Part shown: positions 22,239 through 34,321 of the stretch, piece after piece
Layout: each line of letters begins with the position of its first letter
Position numbering within the stretch: position 1 is the first letter of the stretch
Assembly: GCF_042453785.1 (NCBI RefSeq)
Contig: NC_091667.1
Span: 31,674,001 to 31,738,000, forward strand
Source of the DNA: Malus domestica
Lineage: Eukaryota > Streptophyta > Magnoliopsida > Rosales > Rosaceae
DNA length: 64,000 nucleotides
Direction: 5' to 3'
Notes under the pieces: model-generated
Told to the model about the DNA's origin: nothing
The model's input: the letters and a program-made list of their open reading frames with translations, nothing else
The model's database searches: none
Translations under genes and position numbers: made by a program

Positions 22239-25200
22239 GATTGGTATCAGAGCGTGGTTTGTTCAGAGCATACTTAGGATCCTCTTCTATTATCGTAGAG
22301 TGTTGGTTTTGACATCATTTGGATGTCCAGACTTCTAGATTTGGTGCCATTCGGCGCAGTCGTGCGAATCTTCCTCTATTTGAATTGTCACATTCGGGTT
22401 GATATACAAGAATTTGTGTCGGGATTGTGCCTCATCGGTGACGTGTTTGAATTGTTGGACGACTTTCAGCTTCAGATTGATACTCTACGACGTGCATTCC
22501 CTGGGAATGACGGGCATAGTCGGTGTTACTTGGAAGCGACGGATTTTAGAAATCTCAGCTTAAGGAAGTCTGGTCAAGACCAGCTGTAAATTCGAAATGG
22601 CGATGCCACTCTACAACATGCGTTCCCTAGGAATTGCGGGCGGAGTCGGCTTTGCATCGAAATCTTGGGAAGCGGAAAAAAAATCTTGGCAGTACGAATT
22701 GACTAAGACCAACTGGAGTTCTGAAGCGGTGTTGTACTCTGCAACATGCGTTCCTTAGGAATGGCGGGCAGAGTCGTATCTCTTTAGAAATTACTCGAAA
22801 CTTTCGAAATGCAGATTGAAGAAGCGAGTAAGTGCTAGTGGTGACGACGGTTAGTAGGTGGTAGTTGGTGGGAGCAAAATCAATGTTCTCGAACTCATTA
22901 CCACTGAAGAAATTTGGGTGAATCTTTATAACAGTTCTCTGTGATTGTTTTATCGATTACCTTCTCGTTTATTCCAACGACGAAGTCAAGTTCACTGACC
23001 TTTGATCGTCAGCTTCACATCAAATCCCTCGAGAGTTGACTTCGTCTAGAGATTATACTTTTCTTGGGAAACTCCTCGGTAGCAGACGTTATTCTCATCA
23101 ATTTCGAAATGGAGTTGCGATTCTTGTTGTTGTTGTAGTTGAACTTGGATAATGAAGATTCAGCCTTGTTTGGATAAACAAATTCCTTGAACTTCACCTG
23201 GGTTTGGTACTTGGTAGTAAACCCTAGTTCCTCATCCGTGTACTTTTCAGTGAAGGTGAACTTAGTCCCTTGCTTGCAACCTAACTGTTCAGCCTTGTAA
23301 TTTTCAGCGTAATGGCTTGAGACTCTATCATATTCATCATTGTACGAAGATCGAGCTTTACTCTGAACTTCTCTGGGCTCGTTAAGCTTTGATTTGCTCA
23401 GAGGCATCACTTTAAGGTAGCCAATCGTGTCACTGCATGCATACACAAGCTGCTTTGTATCTTTCTTCTTCGTTATTCTGCTGATTCAGAGGTTTTATGT
23501 TTAATTTCTGAATTTTTAAATGACTATCGCGAAGTACCGTGAATCTCGAAATGTCTTTGGCCTCGTCAAATCTTATTAATAGTTCTTGACTATTCTTGAG
23601 ATTAGACTTGTTCCTTTTGGCTAAGAAACCAGTCGACCTTATTGTGATGAGTAGCCAAATAATCATAAACAGTAACTTCTATTTCTGCATCTTCATTTTC
23701 CTTCGTTTGTTTGTTTGTTTCTCAATGTGAACTGGATCATGCCGGGACATTACACGAAGGGTGTAAAAAAAAAAAAAAAAAAAACGTTTGTTCTCGGCGT
23801 GGTTTCTAGTTCAAATCCGGATATCTTGTACTCTATATTTAATGGACTTGTTTTGAACCTTAAATTCCTGAGTGTTCTTTTAGCCTTATCGACATGGTTT
23901 CTCTCTCAATTAGTGAGAAATTCATGATCGATGGTTTCGGCGGAAGTGTGCGCCCAATTCTTATCGATTTGGACAGGAATGTTGGGAGCATAATCTTTTC
24001 ACAAGCTTACTAGACTTACCAGAAAGAGTTCCACGTGGGTGTGAAGTTTGAGTTGTCTTTTGGTAAGAGACTGGTGAAGATTGTGGTGCAGATGATTAGC
24101 AGATTGTATCACTATCTTCACGCTGAATTGAATGGTCACCATTCATTATCCTGCTGCAATTCATAATCATCATATCTTACTCTGGTAGACATTTTTGATG
24201 ATGTGTTCGCCTCAACGCAGCTTTCCACTACCTCTCACCAGGATCCTTCGGTTCGAGAGCACGTGGGCGTGAGGTTGAGCGGTCTTTTAGTAAGAGTTGG
24301 TTGAAGGTTTTAGTTCAGAAGGTCAGCATATTGTATCACCATCTTACTAGAATTCATAGGCATCACATCGGTTATTTTCCAACGATATGTGTTCGTGTCA
24401 ATGCATACTTCGACTGCTTCACTTCTGAACCTTATTCTTGTGAGTATGTGGATGTTGAATCACTTATAGCAGATTTGTTTGGTGCACTCTGGAATGGCAC
24501 CACAACGTAGTTGAGATAAGAATCGGAAGATCTTTGCACTTTTTGCGAATGGTGTGTGCTCTCATGGGGTGTTTAGGTTGATTGCATGAGAGTCATTCTT
24601 TCCTCCAACATTGATCTTGTTTGACTAGAAATCTGCAACTAAGCAAAAATGGAGAGGTGGATTGAGCACTACAACAGTTCCCAAGAGATACTGCGTGTTG
24701 AGGAAGATGACTTCTCGTTTTCTGCTTACCTAGTTCGAGCTTTTGGGTCTACTACTAACATGGTGGCCACTTCTCTTGAATCCCAAAGTACAGTTTCAAA
24801 TGGGTTCTTTGTTGGCATAACTCTGGAGTAGTTGGTCACATTTGGAATAACTGAGGAAGAGGTTGTGCTTGGTACTAAAGGGAGTTAGTATGACGATAGT
24901 TATTGGTTTTGTTCGATTTGGGTATGGCACTATTTGCGACATGGTACGAGAGTTGCTACACGCAACATTGGTTGATAGAGGAGACGTGCAAGCTTGTACT
25001 TGGAGGATCGAATTTTCGACGTGTGAAATTGTGCACCCTCAGGAAATTACTGCTTGTTTACTGAGACAACAAATGTGTGGTCGATATCGCGGGCGGCCGA
25101 CTGTGGTATCGATAATTTATTTGTTGGGTTCGTTAAGCAAGTGGGGCAGGAATATCCTTTTACGGCAGCCGTTAAAGATTCACTATTGTTAGAACTGGAC

Positions 25201-25709
25201 CCAAAGACACATCTATTTTCGGAGTACGCGACGTTTCGAATTCTTGGGCAAGACCCACTCTCATTCTTCAGTTTTGGTTTTCAGTATAAGTATTTTAACC
25301 TCATTTACTCTAGTTAATTGTTTTGCCATTACAAATGTTTTTGGAAAAGTATTTCCGTTTTCAGTTTTTAAGTGTAGCTCGAATTTTCAACCTATATGTT
25401 GGTACATATCCATTTTGACGTTATCGTATGTTATGTTCTTACTTTTGACCTTAATCTATTTTATGTTTTCGACTTTATATCTTTATAAAGTATGTTTTCT
25501 ACTTTTACACTGATGGGGAAGAAAGTAAGCTTGGAGGCATGATAGAGGATTTTGCAACCCGCTCGCGACGGTGTGGTATATTCTCTTTGATGCACCCACT
25601 CTGACTTGATTTCTCTTTATACATATATTCTTCTTACTATTTTCGTGTATTTCAGTTTAGTAGGTGATTTTAAATTTCGGGGACGAAATTCTTTTTAAGG
25701 GGGGTAGAT
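22239..25709 (+). other. Non-coding interior of element B
   Basis: 3471 bp between primer site and polypurine tract with no gag-pol frame. Three imperfect repeats of about 125 bp centred on ctacaacatgcgttccctagg and gcgggcagagtcgg occur near 22480, 22610 and 22737. A 22-bp A-tract at about 23766-23784 hints at a retroposed insert. The only long frame is antisense at 23015-23446. Confidence 0.75.
23015..23446 (-). CDS. 143-codon antisense ORF in element B, unknown
   Basis: An open frame on the strand opposite to element B. The product is hydrophilic, rich in Lys, Glu, Ser and Tyr (SKARSSYNDEYDRVSSHYAE; KFTFTEKYTDEELGFTTKYQ). The residue composition looks like protein rather than random sequence, so it may be a captured host-gene fragment. 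I do not recognise a family. A second frame continues upstream at 23430-23666. No promoter or start context supports expression. Confidence 0.35.
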   Translation of the reverse strand: MYACSDTIGYLKVMPLSKSKLNEPREVQSKARSSYNDEYDRVSSHYAENYKAEQLGCKQGTKFTFTEKYTDEELGFTTKYQTQVKFKEFVYPNKAESSLSKFNYNNNKNRNSISKLMRITSATEEFPKKSIISRRSQLSRDLM

Positions 25710-27191
25710 TGTTACACCCGCCCCTAATTTAAATCGTATTTTCACTAAGTTTGAGTTTATCTTGCTTTTAAAATTGTTTTTGGGTCTTAAATGGTGTGCC
25801 CAAGGGGCCCACCCCCTGTTTTGTCCCCCGTTCCCTTTCCCTTTCTTTTATTTATTTTCTTCTTTCTTCTTCTTCTTCTTCTTCTTTTCTGTTTCTTTTT
25901 CTTTCTTTTCCGTCTGTCCCTCTCGGCTCTCTCTGCGCCCTCTCTTCTTTGCACCGCAACAAGCACACGCACGCACCCATTGCACCTGCGCGAGGAAGAC
26001 CATCATCATCTCGTCCTGCTCTCTCTCCCTCTCGTGTTTGCGAACCCAGAAAATCGGAAAGGATCTCCCGCGAGATTTTTATATTTTCCGGTTAGGTAAG
26101 CCTTAAATCCCTCTCTTTCGTCCTAGAATCTTTTGAGAATGGGTTCTAATTGGTTTTATTTCGTGATTTTTGGAGGTTTTAGGATGAAAACAAACTCGGG
26201 TGCATGAACACCCATTTCCGGCGAGGAACCCGCCACTTTCGAGTTAATCTCCGGCCAAACCACGGCGAGTTGGCCGGCGTGCAAGGTATCAATCTCTTCG
26301 TCTCGTCGATTACTACAACTTTCCTTTTTGTTTCACCCAATTTCGTTGAGTATTGAAGAAGTTATACTCATTTGAATCTTACCCAGTTTCCGGCGAGTCC
26401 GACGGCTTTCGAGGCTTTTTCCGGTCAAACCACGGCGAATTAGACGTCGTGTGAGGTACCATTCTCTTCGTCTCTTCGAGGGCTACAACTTTCGTTTTTG
26501 TCTCGCTTGATTTCGTTGAGTTTTGACAAAGTTATAGCCATTTAAAATTGGGTGGTTTTCCGGCCGAAATTCCGGCCTTCTTCTTCCTCGGGTCCGGCAA
26601 CCCATCAAACTTGGGCCCTTTGGGCCGTTTCTGTTAAGGGCTTTAAGCCCAAACCCTAAACCTTTGGGCTTTAGGACCAAACCCAAGAACCCAAACCCTA
26701 TGACCCAAACCCGGATCCAAGCCCAGACCTGTTTGACCTGGTTCGACCCGGATCCTGACCCGTTGACTTTGACCGGTCAACGTTGACTTTTCTAGTTGAC
26801 TTTTCGGGTTTTCGTCCAAGACCTTCCTAGGCTAATTTCGACGTCCTGGATCCGTTTTTGAAGTTCGTTTTCCCAAATTCAATCGTTTGAGTAGAGTTTG
26901 ACTAAATGGATCATTTATGTGCTTAGGTGAATTTAATGACGGCGGTTCCGTTATTCCTATTTGGTATGGCGTTGCACCAACGGTGTACGGTGAGTGGACC
27001 CCTTCTAAAATGCATGTTTTATAGTAGAAATGCATACATAAAAAGTATGATTTGATGATTACCTTTTATGAAACGTTTTGTGAGATAACATGCTTATTGA
27101 GGCTACTTTAAATTATTACTATTTTTCCTATAACCCGTGTTCTTATAGAATATCTGATGGATGACGATATGATATTAGAACATGTTTAGAA
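25710..27191 (+). repeat. 3' LTR of element B, left part
   Basis: First 1482 bp of the 3' LTR (TGTTACACCCGCC onward), ending at the TAGAA target duplication of element C. The LTR continues at 36506-37290. Differences from the 5' LTR include a 2-bp indel in caagg(gg)ccc. Confidence 0.95.
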
Positions 27192-29370
27192 TGTCACAGC
27201 CCGTCCCGGGATTTCTATATCGGGGGCGTGAATTGACGTAACTACCCTTGACGGACATTCGGGTACGTGTGTGTGCGACATTATTGAATTAATTTTGTAA
27301 GTTTTGGGATTTTAATTTTGGAATTTGGAAATTTTTGTGGTTAGGGAATTGGATGGATGGTGAGGATTGTGTTGGACCACACAATCACACACACACGCAC
27401 TCCCTGTCTTCTCTCCCTCCCGTAGCTCTCTCTGTCCCTCTCCCTCACGATCTCTCTCTTTCCCCTCACCCTATACGTACGGCCTTCACCCAAAACCCTT
27501 CAAAACTCGACGGATCGAGGCAAATAAGGTATGCATCTTCATCCTTTCGTCGTCCTGAGTTCATTGGTGCTAGTTTTAGGAAGTGAAACCTTCGATTTCA
27601 CATAGATCCCGAACCTCCATTTTTGAGGTACTGTTCATGCGAACGTAAAATGTTGTGTTTCAGGAGATTTCAAGCTTGTGGTGAGCTTTAGGAGGTTCTA
27701 AGGAAGCTCGGGGACGTTCGTTGGAGAGTTTTGGACGTCGGGATCGTAGGTTTCAAGTTTGGCCGAATCTTTGGTTTTTCCAAGGTGAGATTTCGTAGTT
27801 TTTAGGCCCTAAAACAAGTCCAACGTGATTGTACACTCTTAGGGCTTCAATTTGGTATAAAATACGAAGAAAATGGGTGAAAAACGAAGGAGAATAGTGA
27901 GTTTGAAAATCGGCCGGAGTTCGGCCGGAGTCCGGCCACCAGAGAACCAGTCCGGCGAGACCTGCGAAGAAGACGACACGTGCGCTGCACGTGCTGCGCG
28001 TGGCCAGCGCGTGGACCCGTGCCACGTGTGGCGCGTGGGGGCGCGTGGGGCTTCCAAAAATTTTTCTAAAAATTTCTCGACGCTCGTGACGTCGAGTAGG
28101 TCGATGTGGTATATTATTATACCAAAATTGAGCATCGTATGAGAAGTTATTTCAAATTATTGGTGATGTGCTTAAAATTAATGTTTTTATAGTTGTTTCG
28201 CATATAGGTGAGACGTATCCCGAGGACGACCGCATCCAGGGACGCCACGGGGGTTACGACCCGTCGACTTATCAGTGAGTGGGCAGTTTTGTTTTCGTAT
28301 TACCTATATACTACTGTTTTTCCCAGAAAAATGTTTATATGAAAATATGTTTTGAATATGCCATGCATAGAATTATTTGAAAATCATGAATTGGTTTATG
28401 AACTATATGATTGAAATATGATGCATACATGTTGCATGGTGCTGTGGAGGCACAGGTAAGTCAGGTGAGTTCATTTATTCATTGAATTGTTGTTGTTGAG
28501 ATGAGTTGAGCTCATAATCTGCACCCTAGGTGTTAGTGCTTATATTATTCACCACACCGCACGCTCGTCTTGGATCCAAGTAGGTGGATGTCGTACAGAC
28601 CATGTGAGGGTTCCGACATGCTAGTCGTACAGATCACTAGGCGTGATTCCGACTAGTGGGTGACCTTAGTTATGCGCGCTGATGATATGATGAGAGAAGC
28701 ACTAGAGCGTATTTTTACACCTTTCATCGTATAGACTACCTTACGTAGTTCCGAGTGATGTGCAGAGTAGGGCCGTATAGGTCACTGTGGTGACTCCGGC
28801 TTAGTGGGATTTGAGCTATTGAATTAATCGTATAGGACCAACTGCAGGGTCTCCGATTGATTCCTTATTCACCTGATTTATATTTTTATTTATGTCATGG
28901 CATGTTTTCTTGAAAATGTTAAAGATTTGAGATTTAAATGTTGAGATTTTATATGGTTATATATTTCTGGGAAAGTATACAGGTTTTTACGGCGAGGGGA
29001 TATAACTGTTTTAATGAAATGTTTTGGAAAACTAATTTGTTTTACTGACCCACTCATTTTGTTTTGCGCCCCTCCAGGTTCTAGTTTAGCGGTGGTTGGC
29101 TCACGAGGTCCTTTCCGGCTTTCTGACAGATTTGGGACATGTAGGACTCACCTGAGGGTGATGTATTCTTATTTTAGTCCTACTTGACTGCAGTTAACCT
29201 ATGCTCTGAACTTATGTGTTTACTTGTAACTCGTCCGGTTATGTCCGTATGTGGTTATGTTGAGTTTGGGTTGAATTTCTGTTGTTATTACGCTTCCGTG
29301 TCGTGCTTATGGTTACGTCACGCCCACGTGACGGCCAGCACACCTGGATCCTCCGGATCAGGGTGTGTCA
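27192..29370 (+). repeat. 5' LTR of element C
   Basis: 2179 bp, TGTCACAGCCCGTCC to CAGGGTGTGTCA. It includes pyrimidine-rich tracts (27385-27465), repeated CGCGTGG words (27980-28045) and the five-hairpin array at 28588-28863. Confidence 0.96.
28588..28863 (+). repeat. Array of five two-tier hairpins in C 5' LTR
   Basis: Units at 28588-28619, 28621-28656, 28724-28758, 28770-28802 and 28821-28863. Each reads: outer stem ending CG, then TAYAG, inner stem, loop, inner stem, then TC, CG and outer stem. Outer stems are ATGTCG/CGACAT, CTAGTCG/CGACTAG, TCATCG/CGA-TGA (one bulge), GGGCCG/CGGCTT, and GAATTAATCG/CGATTGATTC. Inner stems are ACC/GGT, ATCAC/GTGAT, ACTAC/GTAGT, GTCAC/GTGAC and GACC/GGTC. 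Stem sequences differ but pairing is kept, while the TAYAG/TC internal loop is constant. The array recurs at 35718-35993. Function is unknown. Confidence 0.85.
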
Positions 29371-29373
29371 GTT

Positions 29374-29385
29374 TGGTATCAGAGC
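29374..29385 (+). promoter_or_regulatory. Primer-binding site of element C
   Basis: TGGTATCAGAGC, three bases after the 5' LTR, matches the complement of the 3' end of plant initiator-Met tRNA, the usual primer for this class. Confidence 0.93.
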
Positions 29386-29449
29386 TTAGGTTGCAGTCCT
29401 GTAAAATTGTTAATGTCTTAACGATCTTTTGATGTTTTCTGTCAGAATC

Positions 29450-32400
29450 ATGCCGCCTCGTAGAGAGCGTAGGGAGTCCCGCCGTACTCCTGAACCTAAT
29501 TTCCCAGATATTACTCAGTTAGGGGAAGCGATGGCCCAGGCTTTACAGAATGTGATTCGTCCTCCCCCTCCTCCGAGGACACCTCTGGAGACCATGTACA
29601 ACTTGAAGTTAGATCGGTTTATGGGTAATGAAAGTCATGAGGGGGCAGAGAAATGGCTTGATCATATTGAGAAAACCTTTCAGGTGATGCAGAGTCAGGG
29701 GAATCTCCCTGCTAATAGGTGGGTGGAGACCACCACTTGGTTTCTGGGTTGTGAACCAGCAGCATGGTGGATAAATCAGGCTAGGTACATGTCACCTGAG
29801 ACGGCAGCCGACTGGAAAGTATTCAAGGAGCATTTTATGAAGAGATTCGTTCCTCCTGAGTATATTGACCGTAAGAAGCAGGAATTCACCAGGTTGAAAC
29901 AGAGAAATATGTCGGCACATGAATATTATAGAAAGTTTACTGATTTGTCTCGTTATGACACTGATATAGCTGGTAATCAGGGAGAGATGCTTCGACGTTT
30001 CAAGTTGGGATCTAAGAAGAAGTGGCGTACCTTTGCCAATGCACTTCCCTGCGCTGATTATCATGAGTATTTCGAGATTTTGGTTAGGATGGAGGACTCT
30101 GATAATCTTCCTGACAGTGAGGATGACGAGGACAAGAATGAGGGTCAGAAGAAGAATGATAAGGGTAAGGGTATTTCTATTCCTGGACCTCGACAGACAC
30201 AGAGTTTTAAGAAGAGTGGAGCGAGTTCGAGTTCTTCTAGTGGGGGATATAGTTTTACTGGCCCGAGGAGAGGTGGTGGAAGATTTTCTGGTGGACCCAG
30301 ATTTCAGGGTCAGAGGGATGCTGGTGGATCTGGCGCTCCATGGTGCCGCCGTTGTAACTCCCGTCACCATGGTGAGTGTAGGAGAGGTTCTGGTGCTTGT
30401 TTTACGTGTGGACAGATGGGACATCGGGCTTCTCAGTGCCCCCAGGGTCAGCAGAGACCGCAGCAGACTAATATGCCACCTCCAGCACCAGTTCAGCAGA
30501 GTTTTGGACCGGGTGGTTATGGCCAGCCGAGTCGTGGTGGTGCCTACCACTATCAGGGGGATGCTGCTCCGTATGCTTCCGGACCTTATCAGTATTCTCA
30601 GGAGCCTTATCCTCAGGCAGGGTATTCTCAGGATTTTGGAGGTTATTCTTCTTATTCCTCTATGCCAGCTGGTGGATCGCAGTGGCATCAGGGAGGCCAG
30701 CCCCGTCAGGGGGAAGTTGCTACTGGTGGTGCAGGATCATCCAGGCAGCCTAGTCAGCCAGGCCAGGGACGAGGTAATCAGGGCAATAGAGGCCGAGGTG
30801 GACGTCAGCAAGCTCAGGGGCGAGTTAATCATATGTCCCTGCAGGAGGCTCAGAACCATCCAGACTTGATAATGGGTACGTTAAATGTTCTTGGTCATTT
30901 TGCTAAGGTTTTGATTGATTGTGGCGCTACGCACTCTGTGATTTCTCATACGTTTGCTCAAATAACCCAACCTCACCCTTCACCTCTAGGATTTGATTTA
31001 GAGTTTGCCATGCCTAGAGGAGATAAATGTATTGTGGATAGTGTGTATCTGGGGTGTCCAGTGATGGTTGAGGGCGTGATTATGTCCGCTGATCTTATTC
31101 CGTTAGATATTGTGGATTTTGATGTGATTTTAGGGGCCGATTGGTTACACCATAATCGTGCCCATATTGATTGTTATGGTAAATCAGTTACTTTTTATCG
31201 TCCTGGATTACCCGAGGTTATTTTTGTGGGCGAGAGAAGTGGGGTGAGACATGGAGTTATTTCTGCCATAAGGGCGAGGAAATTATTATCGAAGGGTTGT
31301 CAGGGATATTTGGCACATGTGGTATTAAATGATGTTGCTCCTACTAGTATAGAAGAAGTTGGTGTGGTCAGACATTATCCGGATGTTTTCCCTGATGATT
31401 TGCCGGGATTGCCGCCAGACAGAGAGGTGGAATTCTCTATTGATTTGCTTCCAGGTACGGACCCTATATCTCTGACTCCTTATAGAATGGCTCCTGCTGA
31501 GTTAAGGGAATTAAAAATCCAGTTGCAAGAATTACTTGATAAAGGTTTTATTCAACCTAGTTCTTCACCTTGGGGTGCCCCAGTATTATTTGTGAAGAAG
31601 AAGGATGGAACTCTTCGATTGTGTATTGATTATAGACAATTGAACCGGGTAACGATTAAAAACCGTTATCCATTGCCCCGCATTGATGATTTGTTTGATC
31701 AGCTGAAAGGTGCGTGTGTATTTTCTAAGATTGATTTGAGATCCGGGTATTATCAATTGAAGATTAAAGAAGACGATGTACCTAAGACGGCTTTCCGAAC
31801 TCGGTACGGACATTATGAATTTTCGGTTATGCCGTTTGGGTTGACTAATGCACCTGCAGCTTTTATGAGATTAATGAATGAGGTATTCCAGAAATATCTT
31901 GATAAATTTGTTATTGTTTTTATTGATGATATTCTGGTATACTCTAAGTCCCAAGCAGATCATATCCGACACCTTAATTTGGTGTTAAGGAAATTAAGGG
32001 AGCATCAGTTGTATGCCAAGTTCAGTAAATGTCAGTTTTGGTTGACTGAAGTGGCATTTTTGGGGCATGTTGTATCAGCTCAAGGTATTCAAGTTGATCC
32101 TCAAAAGATTGCAGCAGTGGAGAATTGGGAGCAACCTCGAACCGTCACGGAGGTACGAAGTTTTCTTGGCTTAGCAGGTTATTATCGACGGTTCGTTCAG
32201 GATTTCTCTATGATTGCTTTACCGTTGACAAAGTTGACCAGGAAGGATGTTAAATTTGAGTGGGATGAGAATTGTGAGCGGAGTTTTCAACAATTGAAGT
32301 ATTGCCTCACTCATGCACCGGTGTTGGTACTTCCCGACGATAGCGGTAATTTTGAGATATATAGTGATGCTTCATTAAATGGTTTGGGATGTGTTTTGAT

Positions 32401-34267
32401 GCAGCATAATAAGGTGATTGCCTATGCTTCTAGGCAGTTGAAAAATCATGAAAGGAACTATCCTACTCACGATCTTGAATTGGCAGCAATTGTTTTTGCT
32501 TTGAAAATTTGGAGGCATTACTTGTATGGTGAGAAGTGTAAGATCTTCACTGATCACAAGAGTCTTCAGTATTTGTTTACTCAGCATGATCTTAATCTTC
32601 GTCAGCGAAGGTGGATGGAATTGTTAAGTGATTATGATTGTTCTATTGAATACCATCCAGGTCGTGCTAATGTAGTAGCGGATGCACTGAGTAGGAAACC
32701 TCAAGGTAGGCTTAATGCCTTATATGCGAGTCGTGTTCCTCTTCTTGCTGAATTGAGGACAACGGGGGTAAGGTTGGAAATTGAAGACCGAGATGGAGCT
32801 TTTCTTGCTAGTTTTCAAGTCAGGCCAGTTTTGGTGGACCGTATACTTGCAGCTCAGATGGTGAATGAGGAAGTTCAGGAGTTGGTTCAGTTAAGAAGTG
32901 AAGGGAAAAAGAAAGACCTCAGAATTCGGGAATCAGATGGTATGCTCATGCAAGAAGACAGAATGTATGTTCCGAATAATGAGGAATTGAAGAAGGAAAT
33001 TCTGGATGAAGCACATTGTTCAGCTTATGCGATGCATCCGGGAGGAACAAAAATGTATCATACCATTCGACCATTTTATTATTGGCCGGGTATGAAAAGA
33101 GAAATTGCAGAATATGTGAGCAGGTGTATTATTTGCCAGCAAGTGAAAGCAGAAAGGAAGAAGCCCTTTGGGCGAATGCAACCCCTTCCTGTTCCCCAGT
33201 GGAAATGGGAAAATATAACAATGGATTTCGTGTATAAACTTCCTCGTACGCGAAATGGATTTGATGGTATTTGGGTGATTGTGGATCGACTCACCAAGTC
33301 TGCGCATTTCATTCCTGTGAGGGAGAAATACCCTCTGAATAAATTGGCTAAGTTGTTTATTTCGAAGATTGTCAAGTATCATGGAGTCCCAGTAAATATT
33401 ATCTCCGATCGAGACCCGAGGTTTACTTCTAAATTTTGGGTGGCTTTTCAGGAAGCTCTGGGTACTCAATTACTGTATAGCACAGCTTATCATCCTCAAA
33501 CTGATGGGCAATCAGAGAGGACCATTCAGACGTTGGAGGATATGTTGAGATCTTCAGTACTGCAATTTGGTGATTCTTGGCATGATCGTCTGGACTTAAT
33601 GGAGTTTGCTTATAATAACAGTTTTCACTCGAGCATTGGTATGTCCCCATTCGAGGCACTTTATGGTAGGGCGTGTCGAACGCCATTATGTTGGTCTGAG
33701 GTTGGTGAACGGGTATTAGAAGGCCCTGAGATCGTGGACGAGACGACTCAAAATGTTCAGGTAATTAAGTCAAACCTGAAAGCAGCCCAGGATCGACATA
33801 AGAGTTTAGCGGATCGGCATACTACTGATCGAGTGTATGATGTGGGTGATTGGGTATTCTTGAAATTGTCGCCTTGGAGAGGTGTAGTACGATTTGGGAA
33901 AAGAGGGAAGCTAAGTCCGAGATATATTGGACCTTATGTGATCATTGAAAGAGTTGGTGAAGTTGCCTACCGGTTGGAACTGCCTCCGGAGTTATCTAAG
34001 GTCCATAATGTGTTCCATGTCTCTATGCTTCGGCATTATATTTCTGATCCTTCTCATGTGATCCCTCCTCAACCGTTAGAGATTAATCCGAATTTGACGT
34101 ATGATGAGGAACCGGTCACTATCTTGGATTGGAAAGATAAGGTTCTGAGGAACAAGACGGTGAGTTTGGTAAAGGTATTGTGGATGAACCATTCTGCAGA
34201 GGAAGCCACCTGGGAGACGGAAGATCGGATGAGAGAGATGTACCCAAGGTTATTTTATGGGTACTAA
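29450..34267 (+). CDS. Gag-Pol polyprotein of element C
   Basis: About 1605 codons from ATG 29450 (MPPRRERRE; the frame is open a little further upstream). Order: gag with a zinc knuckle [14 protein letters not shown] (codons at 30398-30439); protease with [10 protein letters not shown] (about 30914-30945); reverse transcriptase with [11 protein letters not shown] and the catalytic FIDDILVYS (31918 onward); RNase H with [11 protein letters not shown] (about 32357); integrase with a His/Cys zinc domain (HPGG to CIICQQVK, about 33035-33150) and D,D,E residues in MDFVYKL, SDRDPRF and QTDGQSERT; and a C-terminal [13 protein letters not shown] plus chromodomain-like region (about 34100-34258). The protease has DCG where D-S/T-G is usual. 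No stops or frameshifts. Confidence 0.96.
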   Translation: MPPRRERRESRRTPEPNFPDITQLGEAMAQALQNVIRPPPPPRTPLETMYNLKLDRFMGNESHEGAEKWLDHIEKTFQVMQSQGNLPANRWVETTTWFLGCEPAAWWINQARYMSPETAADWKVFKEHFMKRFVPPEYIDRKKQEFTRLKQRNMSAHEYYRKFTDLSRYDTDIAGNQGEMLRRFKLGSKKKWRTFANALPCADYHEYFEILVRMEDSDNLPDSEDDEDKNEGQKKNDKGKGISIPGPRQTQSFKKSGASSSSSSGGYSFTGPRRGGGRFSGGPRFQGQRDAGGSGAPWCRRCNSRHHGECRRGSGACFTCGQMGHRASQCPQGQQRPQQTNMPPPAPVQQSFGPGGYGQPSRGGAYHYQGDAAPYASGPYQYSQEPYPQAGYSQDFGGYSSYSSMPAGGSQWHQGGQPRQGEVATGGAGSSRQPSQPGQGRGNQGNRGRGGRQQAQGRVNHMSLQEAQNHPDLIMGTLNVLGHFAKVLIDCGATHSVISHTFAQITQPHPSPLGFDLEFAMPRGDKCIVDSVYLGCPVMVEGVIMSADLIPLDIVDFDVILGADWLHHNRAHIDCYGKSVTFYRPGLPEVIFVGERSGVRHGVISAIRARKLLSKGCQGYLAHVVLNDVAPTSIEEVGVVRHYPDVFPDDLPGLPPDREVEFSIDLLPGTDPISLTPYRMAPAELRELKIQLQELLDKGFIQPSSSPWGAPVLFVKKKDGTLRLCIDYRQLNRVTIKNRYPLPRIDDLFDQLKGACVFSKIDLRSGYYQLKIKEDDVPKTAFRTRYGHYEFSVMPFGLTNAPAAFMRLMNEVFQKYLDKFVIVFIDDILVYSKSQADHIRHLNLVLRKLREHQLYAKFSKCQFWLTEVAFLGHVVSAQGIQVDPQKIAAVENWEQPRTVTEVRSFLGLAGYYRRFVQDFSMIALPLTKLTRKDVKFEWDENCERSFQQLKYCLTHAPVLVLPDDSGNFEIYSDASLNGLGCVLMQHNKVIAYASRQLKNHERNYPTHDLELAAIVFALKIWRHYLYGEKCKIFTDHKSLQYLFTQHDLNLRQRRWMELLSDYDCSIEYHPGRANVVADALSRKPQGRLNALYASRVPLLAELRTTGVRLEIEDRDGAFLASFQVRPVLVDRILAAQMVNEEVQELVQLRSEGKKKDLRIRESDGMLMQEDRMYVPNNEELKKEILDEAHCSAYAMHPGGTKMYHTIRPFYYWPGMKREIAEYVSRCIICQQVKAERKKPFGRMQPLPVPQWKWENITMDFVYKLPRTRNGFDGIWVIVDRLTKSAHFIPVREKYPLNKLAKLFISKIVKYHGVPVNIISDRDPRFTSKFWVAFQEALGTQLLYSTAYHPQTDGQSERTIQTLEDMLRSSVLQFGDSWHDRLDLMEFAYNNSFHSSIGMSPFEALYGRACRTPLCWSEVGERVLEGPEIVDETTQNVQVIKSNLKAAQDRHKSLADRHTTDRVYDVGDWVFLKLSPWRGVVRFGKRGKLSPRYIGPYVIIERVGEVAYRLELPPELSKVHNVFHVSMLRHYISDPSHVIPPQPLEINPNLTYDEEPVTILDWKDKVLRNKTVSLVKVLWMNHSAEEATWETEDRMREMYPRLFYGY

Positions 34268-34308
34268 GTGGTTAATTGATTGTGGGAATTTCGGGGACGA
34301 AATTCTAT

Positions 34309-34320
34309 AAGGAGGGGAGA
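34309..34320 (+). promoter_or_regulatory. Polypurine tract of element C
   Basis: AAGGAGGGGAGA immediately before the 3' LTR, preceded by the gggacgaaattct word shared with element B. It primes plus-strand DNA synthesis in this class. Confidence 0.9.
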
Positions 34321-34321
34321 T

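Noticed and set aside
27335..28142. ORFs of 60-98 codons in C LTRs (repeated at 34465-35272)
   Set aside because: Short, on both strands, no motif; part of non-coding LTR sequence.
29792..30869. Long antisense and alternate-frame ORFs over the gag region (298 and 278 codons)
   Set aside because: They overlap the in-frame gag-pol, which has all expected motifs; their Ser/Arg/Leu-rich composition is typical of shadow frames.
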